Source of the DNA: Geosiphon pyriformis
Taxonomy: Eukaryota > Glomeromycota > Glomeromycetes > Archaeosporales > Geosiphonaceae
DNA: 64,000 bases
Assembly (NCBI GenBank): GCA_016748015.1
Contig: JAAOMT010000531.1
Span: 25,477 to 89,476, forward strand
Reading direction: 5' to 3'
Below are positions 9,108 through 19,960 of the stretch, in pieces (positions within the stretch are counted from its first letter, which is position 1; the number at the start of each line of letters is the position of its first letter). The notes beneath the pieces are model-generated. The model did no database searches. It saw only the letters and a program-made list of their open reading frames with translations, and was not told the origin of the DNA. The translations under genes and the position numbers were made by a program.

Positions 9108-11776
9108 TAGGCACACCTCCAAAGGGTGAGAGTGCAAGCCAACCAGAAGAAAACCCCTTTTATGCTTTTAACTTAACTGATGATAACCATAACATGGATG
9201 AACTAGCAATCAACACCTCAGAACCAACCAGAAAAAAGAAAAAAGCCAAGGTTGATTTCGTTCTAGACCCCAATAAAGCCTCAACTTCTGTTGCTAATAA
9301 CAATGAGCCACCAAAGGCTAAAGTCTTTAAGAATCTCCCAAAGTTGGAACCCCCAGAAATTGTACAAAAATCTGTACCCTATTCCATTGTTAAAGCTCTC
9401 ATGGAAACCCCAGCACATATTACCTTTGGCCAGTTAATGCCCCACCCACAGTTCAGAAAGGATCTTCGCAAATCCTTAATCCCAAAGAAGAAGACACCAA
9501 AAACCAACAAGTGCCCTTGCCAAGCTGAACTTGCTAACAACAGCAATGTCACCCCTCTGATTTGTAAAGCCCAAGTGGCTGAATACTTCATTGACTTGAT
9601 TCTGAACAGTGGATCATCTGTTAGTGTCATTGCCAAACACTTCTTGGAAGCAATTGGTAGAAAGATTGATGAACCTTCTATCAGACCAATGACCAATGTA
9701 CATGATGACAAAAAGAAAGGACTGGGTATTGCCAAAGCTGTTCCTGTCTGCATCAATGGAATCAGCATTGAAACTGACATAGAAGTTTCTGAAGCCAAAG
9801 AATACATCATCATTGTTGGCAATGAATGGCTCAAGAAAGCAAAAGCTTTGCTTGATTATGAACTTTGTTAATTAAGCATCAGATGTGGTAAGAAACCCAT
9901 TGTGGTTAAGTGTTACCATTGAACAACTCTTCTAGTACCCAAACAAAACCAAGAAGAAGAACAATCAGATGAATCAGATGATAAAGAGAGCGATGAAGAA
10001 GAAGAACAAAAAGAACAAGAAGAAACTGCTGAACTTGCCTATACCACCTTCACCAGCAATGGCAAACCACTGGACAATATTAAAGCAGACAAAGAAGGAA
10101 TCATTGTAAATGGCAAGCTAATTTGCTGGCCTTATTATGATATTCTTGGAAAAAAAATCTGGCAAAAAAGCCAAATACAGTTTTTGGTGGCATGGTCCTT
10201 GTGTCCAGTGTTGGTGCAACAAACCCTTGTATTCTCCAAGTGATGAATGCAAATCATGTCTGATCTATTACAGAGATTGGGAACCAATCAGTTTGATACC
10301 CAGAGAAGAATTAAAAGAAGTACAGAAGTTCTTTGAGAATAAATCACCTGAGATCCAATCACTGGCTGTAGAACAAAAAAAACTCTCCCCAGAGAAAAGA
10401 AAAATAGACATTGAAAATTTGCTGGCTAGAAATAGCCCAGTTATTTCTAAAGAAGGTGATACCCCTGGACGAACCCATGTGATACAACACACCATTACCA
10501 CCAGAGAAACTCGCCCCATCCATTTGAAATCTTATTAATCCAATTGACACAATGATAAGTTTATTAAGAAAGAAATAAAATGAATGAAAGATCTTGGATT
10601 CATACAGAAAACCAAGAGTGAATGGGCTTTCCCAGTTGTAGTGGTACCCAAAAAAAATGGAACACTACACTTCTGTGTCGACTACCACTAATTAAATGCC
10701 ATCACTGAAAGAGACATGTACCTACTTCCCAAGATTGATGCAATGTTAGACCAATTCAAAGATGCTGTTTTCTTCTCAACTATTGACTTAACTGCTGGAT
10801 TTTGGCAAGTAGAGATGAATCCAGAAAGCAGAAAAAAAACTGCCTTTATCACCAAGTATAGCACCTATGAATTTACAGTCATGCCTTTTGGTCTCACCAA
10901 TGCCCCTCCCACTTTTCAACACTTAATGGATAAAGTATTTGAATCAGTCAAGGAAAACTTTGTTCTAGTCTATTTGGATGACATAATGGTATACTCAAAA
11001 ATCTGGAATGAACACCTAGAACATTTGCAAAAGGTTTTTGACCTCCTCAGAAATGCTGGCCTCAAGATCAACCCAATCAAATCTTTCTTTGGAAGACAAT
11101 CCACCCAGTTCTTTGGTCATCTTATCACAAAAGATAGAATCTTTCCTGACCCAGCCAAAGTTGAAAAAGTCCAAAACATTAAACAACCAATGAACATTCA
11201 TGAACTATGCTCTTTTCTTGGTTTGGTCTCTTATTATTGCAAATTTTTCAAGAATTTCTCTAAAATCGCCTCTCCTTTCAATCAGCTACTTAGGAAAAAT
11301 GTCAATTATCATTGGGAAACACATCAGCAAAAAGCCTTTGAAACTTTAAAGGAAAAACTGGTTACAGAACCTATTCTCAAGCAACTTGATCTAGATCGAC
11401 CCTTTATCCTCCACACTAATGCATCTGGCTTTGGACTTGGTGCTGTTCTCTCCCAGAAAGATGAAGATGGCAAAGAACATGCCATAGTCTATGCCAGTAG
11501 AACTCTTTCCCCAGCAGAACAGAACTATTCAGTTACTGAACAAGAATGCTTAGCAGTAGTATGGTCTACCAGTTACTGGAGTAAGTATCTTCTTGGTGTG
11601 AAATTTTTGGTGGTAACAGATCAAGCTTTGGTTTGGCTGCACAACAAAAAGAGGCTAGAACACAAATGGATAACTCGCTAGATACTCCACTTGGATGAAT
11701 TTGACTATGATATTCAACATCACAAAGGAGCTAATTATCAAAATGCCAACATTCTCTCCAGACTTACCACCCAGTG
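9098..11776 (+). pseudogene. GypA A3 protease, Cys-rich segment, RT and RNase H (broken)
   Basis: Protease LILNSGSSVSVIAKHF has the catalytic Asp changed to Asn; IIVGNEWL is kept. After a stop near 9870 and an 11-nt deletion near 10150, the Cys-rich segment reads CVQCWCNKPLY and CKSC (10199-10261). RT is complete: FSTIDLTAGFWQVEMNP, FGLTNAPPTFQHLMD, the catalytic VYLDDIMVYS (YLDD 10971-10982), then LITKDRIFPDPAKVEK. RNase H has HTNASGFGLGAV (Asp to Asn), EQECLAVVW and HHKGANYQNANILSRL. Stops include TAA 10536-10538, TGA near 10581, TAA 10689-10691 and TAG near 11680. The ORF ends at TGA 11774-11776, matching A1. Confidence 0.88.
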
Positions 11777-11836
11777 ACAGTAAACCTTCTCAAAACCAAA
11801 CCAACCTAATTATTAGTAACTCCCTCACAACTACAC

Positions 11837-13155
11837 ATGATAATGAACTTAGACAACTACTCTACACTAATGGAATTTTTGGGTAAAAGACAATACCCAC
11901 CGAAATAAACATGACAACAAAGAGAACAATTGCACAAACAATCAAATTTTTATTTGATCCGCCAGAACTAGTTATACAAAAGAAATAGAAAAGATCCTGA
12001 CTGCCCTCAAAGAATCATCAGATTTGAAGAAAGAGAAATTGTGATCTACAATATACACACTGATCCATTAGCTGGACACTTTGGAAAAACAAAAACAATT
12101 CAGAAAACTCTAGCTTGTTATTATTGGCCTACCTTGGGAAAAGACATTGCTGAGTACATCAAAACCTGTGATACCTGCCAAAGAAAAAAAAACCCAATCG
12201 CAAAGAAGATATCCATCCAATCTCTGTTGGTCAACCATTTGACAGAATTGGCATAGATATTGTTGGACCTTTGACAATAACTCCTGATGGCAACAGATAC
12301 ATTATTACAGTTACTGACTATCTTACAAAGTGGGTAGAAGCAAGAGCCATCCCAGACCAAACAGCAGTCTCAATAGCCAATTTCATATATGAAGATATCA
12401 TTTGTCGTCATGGCTGCCCCAAAGAACTTTTATCTGATAGAGGAAGAGCTTTTCTCAGTACATTAGTTGAAAAACTCTGTAGAAAAATGGGAATATGTCA
12501 CAAACTTTCCTCCCCTTATTACCCCCAAACAAATGGCTTAGTGGAACGTTTTAATAGAACATTATGTGAAACCCTAGCCAAAACCAGTGAAGAAACAAAC
12601 TTATAGGACAAAGTACTGCCTTCAGCTTTGTTTGCTTATAGAACTGTGAATTATGACATAACAAGTTATAAACTTTTTTATCTACTCTATGGATGAATGG
12701 CAACCCTACCAATAGAAACTGACATTGAGACAATACCCTTTGAAGAAATAACTATAGAGAATTACAAAGACATTTTGCAAAGAAGACTTGGTACCATTCT
12801 TGACTCCTTAATAAAGACACAGATAATTGTCTTTGAAAAGATAAAACAGTTCTAAGAAAAGCTTAAGAAAAAGAAAACATATAAAACACTTTCCTTAAGT
12901 GTTGGTGACTTAGTTTTGGAATACTGCTCAGACAGAGACAATGTCTATAGTGATAAATTCTCTAGCCAGTAGAAAAAACTCTTTATAGTCAACAAAGTTT
13001 TAACCAATGGTTCTTATATTCTACAAGATCAATATGGAACAATCTTCAGTAATTGCTCTGTTCATGGCACACAACTCAAAAAATATCACAAACGACTTGA
13101 TTGGTTACCTGTTGTAGTAATACCGACCCAAATGATCAACAAAAATCAGATATAA
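11837..13155 (+). pseudogene. GypA A3 integrase ORF (broken)
   Basis: Starts at ATG 11837, 60 nt after the RNase H stop; upstream this frame is closed by TAA 11807-11809. HHCC: HTDPLAGHFG and CDTCQRK. A 1-nt deletion near 12185 shifts the frame. The core continues with LLSDRGRAF and NGLVERFNRTLCETL. The C-terminus reads FIVNKVLTNGSYILQDQYG and ends KRLDWLPVVVIPTQM at TAA 13153-13155. Further stops: TAG 12603-12605, TGA 12694-12696 (shared with A1), TAA near 12853 and TAG near 12970. The CGA codon lost in A1 and A4 is intact here, so this copy shows the natural C-terminus. Confidence 0.87.
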
Positions 13156-13196
13156 ATAATTGCACCATTCCCAAAACAGAGGTATCTTCAATCGAC

Positions 13197-13853
13197 ATGA
13201 ACAATTATTTTCTGGATCAAAACATTCAAAATGCTTTCTATACTCTCTATGAGTATTGGATCAAAAACTATCCAAATGCTACTTTGACCATTGGAAAACA
13301 AACCACAATAACTGATAACAGTGGAACACATACTGTTATTCAACCAAGAAAAACTACCACCAGAAGAGAAAAAATTGGTAGTAAAATGAATAAGTATTTG
13401 CTGGAAAGCATAACAGCAGCAATACTTACACCTTCCATGACAATTGAAAAAACAATTAAAGAAATCTTGCTCATAGACAAAAACTTGTCATATGGAAAAC
13501 AACTAGAACTCTATGGTCACCTTGGTGAAATCATAGAGAAAATGAAGCTCATGAAGAAAACAACTTCAGAGATACAAATGGAAATTTTGGGCATTATACA
13601 ATTAGATGTCCCAAGAGTTTTGACCATTGCAAGAAGAGCCAAAACTCTTATACAAAGATTTGGTCTCTTGGATACAAAGCTTATTTCACCTCAAGTACTA
13701 TATACCTTATCCACAAAAGACTTCAACAGACTAGTTAGTTTTGAGTTAGACAAAACACTTCAAATAGAATATCTCATAAATAGCTTGATTTTGCCGGAGC
13801 TCAATCTCTTTGGAAAGGATAATGTTATGGTTGAAACCCATAAATTTTATTAG
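13197..13853 (+). CDS. GypA third ORF (ORF3), intact copy, unknown function
   Basis: 218 codons from ATG 13197 (MNNYFLDQNIQNAFYTLYEYW); the frame is open upstream to about 13101. I do not recognise the protein. It is hydrophilic with several helix-like stretches: NPNATLTI-type strand region, KMNKYLLESITAAIL, LELYGHLGEIIEKMKLMKKTTSEIQ, PRVLTIARRAKTLIQRF, and an acidic end PELNLFGKDN. No signal peptide, membrane span, zinc motif or nuclease motif is visible. It starts 41 nt after the integrase stop and its last 32 nt lie in the 3' LTR, so it also encodes the polypurine tract. It is open here while gag, pol and integrase are broken. A relative sits at the same place in GypB (58490-59218). Confidence 0.7.
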   Translation: MNNYFLDQNIQNAFYTLYEYWIKNYPNATLTIGKQTTITDNSGTHTVIQPRKTTTRREKIGSKMNKYLLESITAAILTPSMTIEKTIKEILLIDKNLSYGKQLELYGHLGEIIEKMKLMKKTTSEIQMEILGIIQLDVPRVLTIARRAKTLIQRFGLLDTKLISPQVLYTLSTKDFNRLVSFELDKTLQIEYLINSLILPELNLFGKDNVMVETHKFY

Positions 13854-14485
13854 TTATCACATGTATTAGCCACAGATGTCATATAATTAGTCACTCTATT
13901 TTTAGATAGTAATTATTGACCTGATCATTGACTTGATCATTGACCTAGTCGTTGACCTGGTCATTGACCACTTTTCATAGCTATATAAGCAATGAGTCTC
14001 TTAGTTGTAAAAAGACATTCAAGAACAAGAATCAAATAAATAAAATAACAACTTCATCTCAATTACTCTCTTATCGCTAATTTCTCTTTTCCTACCTTCA
14101 AGTATCCGAACATCTTAGTATAAAAAATTACTTGTTAGCCTTTTTCTGTTTGAATAATTGTAGTATTTGAAGACTATTTGTATAAACGTGACTGAAAAGC
14201 ACAAGTTGATACCTGATATTGAATTCTAAGAGTGCCAACATGAAGCATAGAATTATACCAGTGGTTATCAATTGTTGACAGTACAGACTATTCTTCTACC
14301 TTCAGATTCCCTTATTACCTTTTGAAAAGAATAGCAACTGAGATATTTTATGAGACTGATCTCGCACATTGAATCCATACTCATTCAATTTGCTCATTGA
14401 AGTTGAATCCCCTTTGATTATTTCCATCACCCTACAATTCTGTTCTTCCTTGCTATCCGTTAGCTTGTTACTCCAACCCATAACA
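13822..14485 (+). repeat. 3' LTR of GypA A3
   Basis: 664 bp, TGTTATGG at the start and CCCATAACA at the end, an inverted terminal match. It holds about four minisatellite units (13916-13969), TATATAA at 13982-13988, AAATAAATAAA near 14036-14046 and a conserved R/U5. GypA integrase sequence (GTACCATTCTTGAC) follows directly, the target of the insertion. Confidence 0.93.
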
Positions 14486-14790
14486 GTACCATTCTTGACT
14501 TATTAGTAGAGGCACAAATAATTGCCTTTGAAAAGATAAAACAGTTCCAAGAAAAGCTTAAGAAAAAAAAAACCTATAAAACACTTTTCTTAAGCATTAG
14601 TGACTTGGTTTTGGAATATCATTCAGATAAAGACAATGTCTATGGTAATAAATTCTCTAGCCAATAAAAAGAACTCTTTATAGTCAACAAAGTTTTGAAC
14701 AATGGTTCTTATATTCTTCAATATCAATCCAGAACAATCTTTAATAATCATCCTGTTCATGGCACACGATTCAAGAAATATCACAAATGA
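14486..14790 (+). pseudogene. GypA A4 integrase C-terminal fragment
   Basis: Begins TILDLLVEAQIIAFEKIKQFQEKLKKKKTY-like sequence and ends KYHK followed by TGA 14788-14790, where A3 keeps CGA. TAA near 14666 replaces the Trp that A1 keeps in SSRWK. This is the region after the DDE core, including the degraded GPY/F-like module. Confidence 0.82.
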
Positions 14791-14891
14791 TCTGATTGGT
14801 TATCTGTTGTGGTAATACTGACCCAAATGATCAGCAAAAATCAGATATAAATAAATGCACCACTCCCAAAACAGAAGTATCTTTAATCGAC

Positions 14892-15482
14892 ATGAACAAT
14901 TATTTTTTGGATCAAAACATTCAAAACACTTTCTCTACTCTTCATGAGTATTAGATTAAAAACTATTCAAATACTACTCTGACCATTGGAAAACAAACTA
15001 CAATAACTGACAACAGTGAAACACATACTGTTATTAGACCAAAGAAAACAACTACCAGAAGAGAAAAAATTGGTAGCAAAATGAATAAATATTTGCTGGA
15101 AAGTATAACAGCAGCAATACTTGCACCTTCTATTACAATTGGAAAAACAATTAAAGAAATCTTGCCCATAGACAAAAACTTGTCATATGGAAGACAACTA
15201 GAACTTTATGGTCGCCTTGGTGAAATCATAGAAGACATGAAGCTCATAAAAAAAACAACTTCTGAGATACAAGTGGAAATTTTGGACATTGGTCTCTTGG
15301 ACACAAAGCTCATTTTGTCTCAAGTTTTATATATCTTATCCACAAAAGACTTCAACAAATTAGTTAGTTTTGAGTTAGATAAAACTCTTCAAATAAAGTA
15401 TCCCTTAAATAGTTTGATTTTGCCAGAGCTCAATTTCTTTGGAGAGGATGATATTATGGTTGAAACTCATAGTTTTTATTAG
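14892..15482 (+). pseudogene. GypA A4 ORF3 (one stop, in-frame deletion)
   Basis: Same protein as 13197-13853. TAG 14952-14954 replaces Trp of EYWIKNY. About 23 residues around the PRVLTIARRAKTL block are missing in frame, so EILDI runs into GLLDTKL. The C-terminal PELNFFGEDD is kept and the ORF ends inside the LTR. A third independent copy, useful for testing conservation. Confidence 0.75.
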
Positions 15483-16083
15483 TTATCACATGTATTAGCC
15501 ATTGATGTCATATAATTAGCCACTCTATTTTTAAATAGTGATCATTGACCTGATCATTGACCACTTTCAATAGATATATAAGTAATGAGTTTCTTAGCTG
15601 TAGAAAAATATCAATGTAAGGAATCAAGACAATTAAAGAAATAAAACAACAAACTTTCATCTCAAACATTCTCTTATTGCTAATTTCCCTTTCCCTACCT
15701 TCAAGTATCTGAACATCTTTTGGATAAAAAATTACTTGTTGGCACTTTCCTGAAATTGCAGTATTTGAAGATTATTTAAATAAACATGACTGAAGAGCAC
15801 AAATTAATACCTGATATTGAATTCTAAGAGCACTGACGTGAGACATAGAATTATACTAGTGGTTATCAATTGTTGACAGTACGGACTATCACTTTATCTT
15901 CAGATTCTCTTGTTACCTTTTGAAAAGAATAGCGACTGAGATATTTTATAAGACTGATCTTGCACATTGAATTCATACTCATTTAATTTGCTCATTGAAG
16001 TTGAATTTCCTTTGATTATTTCTATCACTCTACAATCCTGTTCTCCCTTGCTATCTGTTAGCTTGTTACTCCAACCTGTAACA
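15452..16083 (+). repeat. 3' LTR of GypA A4
   Basis: 632 bp, TATTATGG...ACCTGTAACA, a mutated version of the TGTTATGG...CCATAACA termini. Only about two 12-bp units remain (15540-15562), followed by TATATAA at 15575-15581. Confidence 0.9.
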
Positions 16084-16999
16084 ATAGTAATAAGCTGCCT
16101 TTAGCGGCTTCTGGTTCATTTTTTTCACCTTTGGCTGGTAGTTCTTCTCCAGTCAAAGTTTCTTCAAAAAGACACACTCAAGTTAGTCCCAGTGTTGTTT
16201 CCACTACTTCAAAAAGCCCAAAGATTTTTAATAACAGACCAGTCAACAAGTTGGTCTTTTCTGCTCTTATCATTCCCACTATTACTTTTACTACTACTGC
16301 TTCACATATAGCCATGAAAGCCAAAAATTCTAAAAAACAACAGCAGGCAGTCACAACTGCTATGGTCATACCAAACTTCTTTGTGGTTCCAGATGAGATC
16401 TTTGGTAAGATCTCCACAGTAGCAACCAGCCCTCTTTCTGATATAAATGGCAACAGCAGCAGCATATCTCCCAAAATAGACCAAGATCAACTACTGGCTG
16501 TGTTGTCTGATGTAGTAATCTCCAACAGATCATTGCTAATTCCAGTAGCAAAACAGTCTATCAATCCAGATAATCTCAAAAATTGGACTGATCAGATGGA
16601 AATGGAATTAACTGTCTCTCTCCCAGTTTCTGGTGCTGCTGATAGTAGTGTTTGAGAAAATGTAAATGGTTGTCAAAGGTTCTCTGGTTGGGTGGCCTCC
16701 AATCTAGTACCTGGAGCTATATTCAAGATCAAAATGGCCCTGCTTGGTTTCTTGTTTCAGTTACTGCCTGGTTGTATTGGGCTTAAGTCAGTTTTACAAG
16801 ATGCTGTTAAGTTGTTTTGTGTGGAATTTGCATCTCAGGAGTGTCTAAATGGTGCCACCAAAGTGGCCATCAGTGATGAGGTGTTTTTAACCACTTTTAA
16901 GATTGCACGGTCTTTTGGTGTGGCCTCTGTTTCTTCTCCTTTCTTGTTAGTTGCACTGCATAATATACCTTTGGGTATCTTTTCTAATGACATCAAAAC
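16084..16999 (+). pseudogene. Copy B ORF1, N-terminal part
   Basis: Frame from the Ser/Thr/Lys-rich N-terminus (NSNKLPLAASGSF, SPKIFNNRPVNKLV) through VVPDEIFGKIST and KQSINPDNLKNW to the start of the RRM-like domain (RFSGWVASNLVPGA, VKLFCVEFASQECL). One TGA at 16653-16655 replaces the Trp of GAWENVNG. It breaks off at SNDIKT where copy C inserted and resumes at 19437. Confidence 0.83.
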
Positions 17000-19436
17000 A
17001 AAAAACTCTTTCTCTTCTAAATTTCATGATCACGAATAGAGCTAAGAGTAAAAAAGTTGCAAACGTTACTTTTCTTATAATAACTAATAAAGTTTTAACA
17101 TGAGAGGGTCTCTCTGTTATTAAAGCAGCTAGACAAAATGTTCTGGCAACATTTTCTTTAAAAAATAATAGTAATAAGCTGCCTTTAGTAGCTTCTGGTT
17201 CATTTTCTTCTCCTTTGGCTGGAAGTTCTTCTCCAGTCAAAATTCTTTCAAAAAAGCACACTCAAGTTAGTCCTAGTGTTGTCTCTACCACTTCAAAAAG
17301 CCCAAAGATTTTTAATAACAGACCAGTCAACAAGTTGGTTTTTCCTGCTCTCACCACTTCTATTACTACTTTTACTACTACTGCTTTACAAATGGCCACA
17401 AAAGCAAAAAATCCCAAAAAACAGCAGCAGGCAGTCACAACTGCTATGGTCACACCAAACCTCTTTGTGGTTCCAGATGAGATTTTCAGTAAGATCTCCA
17501 CAGTAACAGCCAGCCCTATTTCTGATATGGATGGCAACAGCAGTGGCACATCTCCCAAGTTGGGCCAAGATCAACCACTGGCTGTGTTGCCTAATGTGGT
17601 ACTCTCTGGCAGATCATCGCCAATCTCAGTAGCAAAACAGTCCATCAATCCAGATGATCTCAAAGATTGAGCTGATCAGATGGAAATGGAATCAACTGTT
17701 CCCCCCTAGTTTCTGGTGCATCTGATGCTGGTGCTTGGGAGAATATGAATGGGCGTCAAAAATTCTCTGGTTGGGTGGCCTCCAATCTTGTACCTGGTGC
17801 TACATTTAAGATTAAAATGGCTTTGCTCAATTCCTTGTTTCAGTTGCTGCCTGGTTGTATTGGGCTTAAATCTGTTTCACGAGATGCTGTCAAGTTGTTC
17901 TGTGTGGAATTTGCATCTCAGGAGTGTCTAAATGGTACTATCAAAGTGGCCATCAGTGATGAGGTTTTTTTGACCACTCTTAAGATTGCACAGTCTTCAG
18001 AAATGGCCTTTGTTTCTTCCCTTTCTTTGTCAATTACACTGCGTAATGTATCCTTGGGTGCCTCTTCTGATAACATCAAATCTGCTCTTAGCATTTTTCG
18101 TGTTGTCACTTCTGTTAAGTTGAAGCCTGCTGGCTTATGGCAATATGCTGTGGTTAGCTTTAAGAACATTTTTTCTGCTGCTGCTGCTCTTTCTAACTGG
18201 TCTGTGTTGGTCAGAAAAGATAGTGTTAGGATTCTTTCCATTACCAACCAAAAGAAAGTTATCTTCTCAAGCGATGCTTTCAAAGCTAAGCTGGTTAATC
18301 TTCCATTTGGCTGTACTGCATTTGAGATAAGTGATCTAGTTTTCCAAGTTGGTGGCCGTATGTGTTTCATTCCCCACTCCCCTAATTCCTATTGACATCA
18401 ACACTTTGCAGTGATGACTTTTGGCTCCTTGGAATCTTTGAATGCTGCTGTTTCAAAAACCAGTACCTTATGTGGTTGCCACATCTGATAGGAAACTCTT
18501 GGATGTTGTCGCTGCTATAGATGTCAAAGTTTAGATCATTTGGCTGTGGACTGCAAGGTGTTACCACCTTTCCCTCCCAAACTCTTTTCTAATTCTGCTG
18601 GTGGTTCTATTATTTTCAAGTCATTCCTTATTAAAGCTAAATCCTATGCCAAAGCTGTTACTTCTGTGGTTCCTCCTGTTGCTGCTGCTACTGATATGGG
18701 TCTGACTTCCAGTATCTCCCTTAGAGTTGTGGTGCTGCTGTTACCAGTTGTCTCCTCTGGTTCAGATGTTGCTGTTAATATTAGGTTGGCTTCTCTGGAA
18801 ATCCAACTTAGTGAACTGTCTTTGTTGATCAAATCTATAGTTGAGCCTGTGGGTTTTTTGGTTGCATTGGTTACTATGTTATTGTCTACTCCACCAGTTA
18901 TGGCAGAGGCAATGAAGAAAAGTGTGATTGGATTGAGAAACCAAATTAAAGCTGTATGTGCTATGGCTTTTATGCTACAAAAGGAAGTAGGGGCCCTCAA
19001 GTTGAGGAGTGAAAAGGTGCACTATAATATATCTGATGATGAAGACATGGATGATAATAATGATAATAATGATGATGGTGATGCTAAAGATTTTTTGGTC
19101 TATAATAATATATTTGATGTGATAATAGAGTTATAGGAGGTTCAATCCTCTAATATCAAGTCCGATCCAGATCAGACTGCTAAGTGGATGAGCAGTCTTG
19201 TTAAGAGTAGTCATGAACTTGTATGCATTATGGGTAAGATGTATGAATTAGATATGTTTAATACATTAGGTAGCAAAGATAATATTAGCGTGTAGTTAGG
19301 ACTTTCTGCTTGTGGTTAGCCACATCTTGTAATATGTATTATTAAGTGAGCTGGCTTTATAAAACTGCCACACTACTGTGAAATAACTAATAAATGACCA
19401 GTGTGGCTACACATTAACAAAAAAAAAAAAAAAAAA
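17000..19436 (+). mobile_element. ORF1-only element copy C, full length (subfamily alpha)
   Basis: Starts at the conserved 5' end AAAACTCTTTCTCTTC and ends GTGTGGCTACACATTAAC plus A17. Flanked by an 11-bp perfect target duplication GACATCAAAAC. The full-length 5' end, poly(A) and duplication are what target-primed reverse transcription produces. No RT is encoded, so movement must have been in trans. Confidence 0.92.
17026..19295 (+). pseudogene. Copy C ORF1-like protein (broken)
   Basis: About 755 codons from ATG 17026 (MITNRAKSKKVANVTF) to TAG 19293-19295. Order: basic Ser/Thr-rich N-terminus; first RRM-like unit (LRNVSLGASSDNIKSAL, WQYAVVSFKN); second unit (VRILSITNQKKVI, AKLVNLPFGCTAFEI); CCHC knuckle CYRCQSLDHLAVDC near 18513-18554; linker; Leu-rich coiled-coil-like segment; GAT-coded acidic run 19034-19080. 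Damage: TGA in the N-terminus and at 17668, a frameshift in a C run near 17700 (also seen in copy D), TGA 18392-18394, and consecutive stops replacing the two Trp of CHIWWE. Likely role by homology: an RNA-binding ribonucleoprotein component. Confidence 0.83.
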
Positions 19437-19960
19437 GACATCAAAACTGCTCTTGGCATTTTTGGTGTTGTCACTTCTGTTAAGTTGAAGTCTGCTGGCT
19501 TATGGCAATATGCTGTGGTTAATTTTAAGGACATTTTTTCTGCTGCTGCTGCTCTCTCTAACTGGTCTGTATTGGTCAGAAAAAATAGTGTTAGGATTTT
19601 TCTTGTTGCCAACCAAAAGAAAGTTATTTCCTCAAGAGATGCATTCAAAGCTAAGTTGGTCAATTTTTTATTTGGCTGTACTACCTTTGAGATAAGCAAT
19701 TTGGTCTCCCAAGTTGGTGGCCATATGTGTTTCATTTCTTGCTCCCTTGAATCTTATTGACATCAATGCTTTGCTGTGGTTACCTTTGATTCTTTGGAAT
19801 CTCTGAATGTTGCTGTGTTAAAAACTGGTACCTTGTGTGGTTGTCACATCTAGTGGAAAACTCTTGGGTGTTGCCGTTGTTACAGGTGTTAAGACTTGGA
19901 TCATTTGGCTGTGAACTGCAAAAAGTTGTCTCCTTCCACACTCAAACTCTACTCCAACAC
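19437..19960 (+). pseudogene. Copy B ORF1, middle part
   Basis: Continues copy B after the C insertion: DIKTALGIFGVVTSVKLK, NWSVLVRKNSVRI, AKLVNFLFGCTTFEI, then TGA after LESY and the knuckle (CYRC, stop for Gln, DLDHLAVNC). It is interrupted at LYSNT by copy D. Confidence 0.83.

Larger units (their letters stand above)
7169..14485 (+). mobile_element. GypA copy A3, nearly complete element
   Basis: Order: 5'-truncated LTR, primer binding site, gag, protease-Cys-rich-RT-RNase H, integrase, ORF3, complete 3' LTR. It is the reference GypA copy in the window. The right flank is GypA integrase sequence (A4), so it landed inside another GypA. The left flank is A2 RT; a deletion has removed the first part of its 5' LTR together with neighbouring host sequence. 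gag, pol and integrase have frameshifts and stops; ORF3 is open. Confidence 0.9.
14486..16083 (+). mobile_element. GypA copy A4, 3' end
   Basis: Integrase C-terminal part, ORF3 and LTR of an element interrupted by A3. Its right terminus (ACCTGTAACA, 16083) abuts the 5' part of ORF1-only copy B, which continues to the right, so A4 was inserted in B. Confidence 0.88.
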
